Origin: Bacillota bacterium
Lineage (GTDB): Bacteria; Bacillota_A; Clostridia; Lachnospirales; Lachnospiraceae
Length of the DNA stretch: 5,943 nt
Assembly (NCBI GenBank): GCA_023443625.1
Contig: JAEZTQ010000109.1
Coordinates: forward strand, 1 to 5,943
Reading direction: 5' to 3'
The notes below the pieces were generated by a model that was not told the origin of the DNA, did not search any database, and was given only the letters and a program-made list of their open reading frames with translations. Made by a program: the position numbers and the translations under genes. Below, one piece after another: positions 5,269-5,943 of the stretch. The stretch's first letter is position 1. Every line of letters starts with the position of its first letter.

Positions 5269-5637
5269 ATGAAAATGTTTTTCAAAAAAATAATTCCATT
5301 CATTGTAGTTGTTACTTTATTTATGTCATTTAATAATGCTACAATTGTAAAAGCTGCCACTAATTATAAAACAGTAAACGGAACAATTAATGTCGGCAGA
5401 AGTGACCAAGCTGGTAATGCAGTTATACAATATACTATAAGATTTAGTTATGATGGACGTAATGTAAATGTATTAAACAATAATTTGGAAGTTATAAGTA
5501 CAAATACTAGCGTTAGAATTGTACCTACAATAACAACAGGCAAAGTATCCAATGCAATTTATTTTAATAATGTTCTTCAAGTTACATTAGTAGCTACTTG
5601 TACACCAACAGGGGTTACGGATTTATATACTACATAA
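5269..5637 (+). CDS. Small secreted protein of unknown function
   Basis: A 122-residue protein with a clear Sec signal peptide: positively charged MKMFFKK, a hydrophobic core at residues 8-21 (IIPFIVVVTLFMSF) and a likely signal peptidase I site after V27-K28-A29. The mature part of about 93 residues is rich in Thr, Asn and Val with alternating polar/hydrophobic stretches, suggesting a small beta-sandwich. It has one cysteine (near residue 111) and no anchoring motif. I do not recognise the family. The start is well supported by AGGAGG 8 nt upstream; the ATG two codons later is too far. It is the only gene between the tRNA-Thr repeats, is transcribed against the tRNA, and is visibly more AT-rich than the dehydrogenase gene, which would fit acquired cargo. 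Confidence 0.8.
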   Translation: MKMFFKKIIPFIVVVTLFMSFNNATIVKAATNYKTVNGTINVGRSDQAGNAVIQYTIRFSYDGRNVNVLNNNLEVISTNTSVRIVPTITTGKVSNAIYFNNVLQVTLVATCTPTGVTDLYTT

Positions 5638-5760
5638 ACTATTTCTACACCATATTTTAACTATACTAGTAAAAAACTAATTTGTTTTCAAAGTGCAATT
5701 TACGTAAACTCAAGATAACATCCCCCATTAGTGATCAAAGTGGCTCTACATGCCAATAAG

Positions 5761-5797
5761 GATGCGAATTGAAATCGTATCATTTTCTTTTTATTTT
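5761..5797 (+). terminator. Possible terminator of the secreted-protein gene
   Basis: GATGCGA pairs with TCGTATC (seven pairs, one G-T) around the loop ATTGAAA. ATTTTCTTTTTATTTT follows. The stem is only moderately stable and lies about 120 nt after the stop codon, so the call is tentative. Confidence 0.4.
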
Positions 5798-5824
5798 AAT
5801 AAACCCCAATTAAACCCCAAGGCA

Positions 5825-5940
5825 CTAAAAAAGCACTCTTTCGAGTGCCTCCATCTTTTCATTATTATCTCTCAAAACCCTGTATTATCTAGCTTTCCTA
5901 TTAAGCTGCCAACGGGAATCGAACCCGTGACCTCCACCTT
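5825..5940 (-). repeat. Direct repeat copy 2 (tRNA-Thr 3' half plus intact terminator)
   Basis: Partner of 4983-5098 at a constant offset of 842 bp with eight mismatches. Here the sequence continues beyond the repeat as ACC, consistent with an intact anticodon GGT on the minus strand. Confidence 0.92.
5827..5848 (-). terminator. Rho-independent terminator of tRNA-Thr
   Basis: On the minus strand GCACTC-GAAA-GAGTGC is a perfect 6-bp stem with a GAAA tetraloop, followed at once by TTTTTT. It lies 55 nt downstream of the tRNA 3' end. Confidence 0.85.
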
Positions 5941-5943
5941 ACC
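5904..5943 (-). tRNA. tRNA-Thr (anticodon probably GGT), 5' part outside the window
   Basis: Forty nucleotides from position 34 to the discriminator are visible: GGTAA of the anticodon loop, stem GGTGG, variable loop AGGTC, T arm ACGGG-TTCGATT-CCCGT, acceptor strand TGGCAGC and discriminator T. Reading the last five loop bases as positions 34-38 gives anticodon GGT with A37. G71 and C72 also fit threonine identity. CCA is not encoded. Because the window ends inside the anticodon loop, I cannot exclude that this copy too is only a 3' fragment. Confidence 0.75.

Larger units (their letters stand above)
4983..5940. mobile_element. Possible non-autonomous element at the 3' end of tRNA-Thr (att-like direct repeats)
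   Basis: Two direct repeats, 4983-5098 and 5825-5940, are 842 bp apart with no indels and eight mismatches over 116 bp. Each holds the 3' half of tRNA-Thr starting at the anticodon loop, plus the tRNA terminator. This is the layout left by integrases that recombine in a tRNA anticodon loop. The intervening ~0.73 kb encodes one small secreted protein and no recombinase, so movement would depend on a helper. The alternative is a tandem duplication of the tRNA tail with later loss of the 5' half. Confidence 0.45.

Noticed and set aside
5638..5700. TAGT-AAAAA-ACTA hairpin just after the secreted-protein stop as its terminator
   Set aside because: The stem is only four AT-rich pairs and there is no proper T tract. 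The hairpin at 5761 is the better candidate.

Overview
The window looks like low-GC Firmicutes DNA, most likely from a clostridial lineage near Lachnospiraceae. The basis is AT-rich intergenic DNA, strong AGGAGG ribosome binding sites, consensus sigma-A promoters, tRNAs without an encoded CCA, and an alcohol dehydrogenase very close in residue layout to the Clostridium beijerinckii enzyme. The lineage is inferred from family resemblance, not from a search.

Left part (1-2528): the 3' portion of an IS1634-type (IS4-like DDE) insertion sequence runs rightwards. Its transposase frame is open at base 1, so the start lies outside. It is followed by a rho-independent terminator. Convergent to it lies a minus-strand pair: a VOC/PhnB-like glyoxalase-fold protein, and a translationally coupled DUF1848 gene reduced by an in-frame internal deletion to its two conserved ends.

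Middle (2529-3718): a minus-strand tRNA-Pro with the rare anticodon AGG sits behind a fully consensus promoter. Its 3' end is followed by an array of three tandem units of about 82 bp. Each unit is a hairpin built from the last ~21 nt of the tRNA plus an inverted copy, followed by six T residues. Upstream of the tRNA is a small membrane-anchored protein with EF-hand/thrombospondin type 3-like calcium motifs.

Right part (3719-5943): an NADP-dependent secondary alcohol dehydrogenase on the minus strand with its own promoter and terminator. Next comes a unit bounded by two 116-bp direct repeats exactly 842 bp apart. Each repeat is the 3' half of tRNA-Thr(GGT), beginning at the anticodon loop, plus its terminator. 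The ~0.73 kb between them holds one plus-strand gene for a small secreted protein of unknown function and no integrase. The right-hand tRNA-Thr continues off the window.

The genes do not form one pathway. The unifying feature is that two unrelated tRNA genes 3 kb apart both have duplicated 3' ends. One case is a terminator-like hairpin array; the other looks like attachment-site repeats around a tiny cargo module. These are the parts most worth following up.
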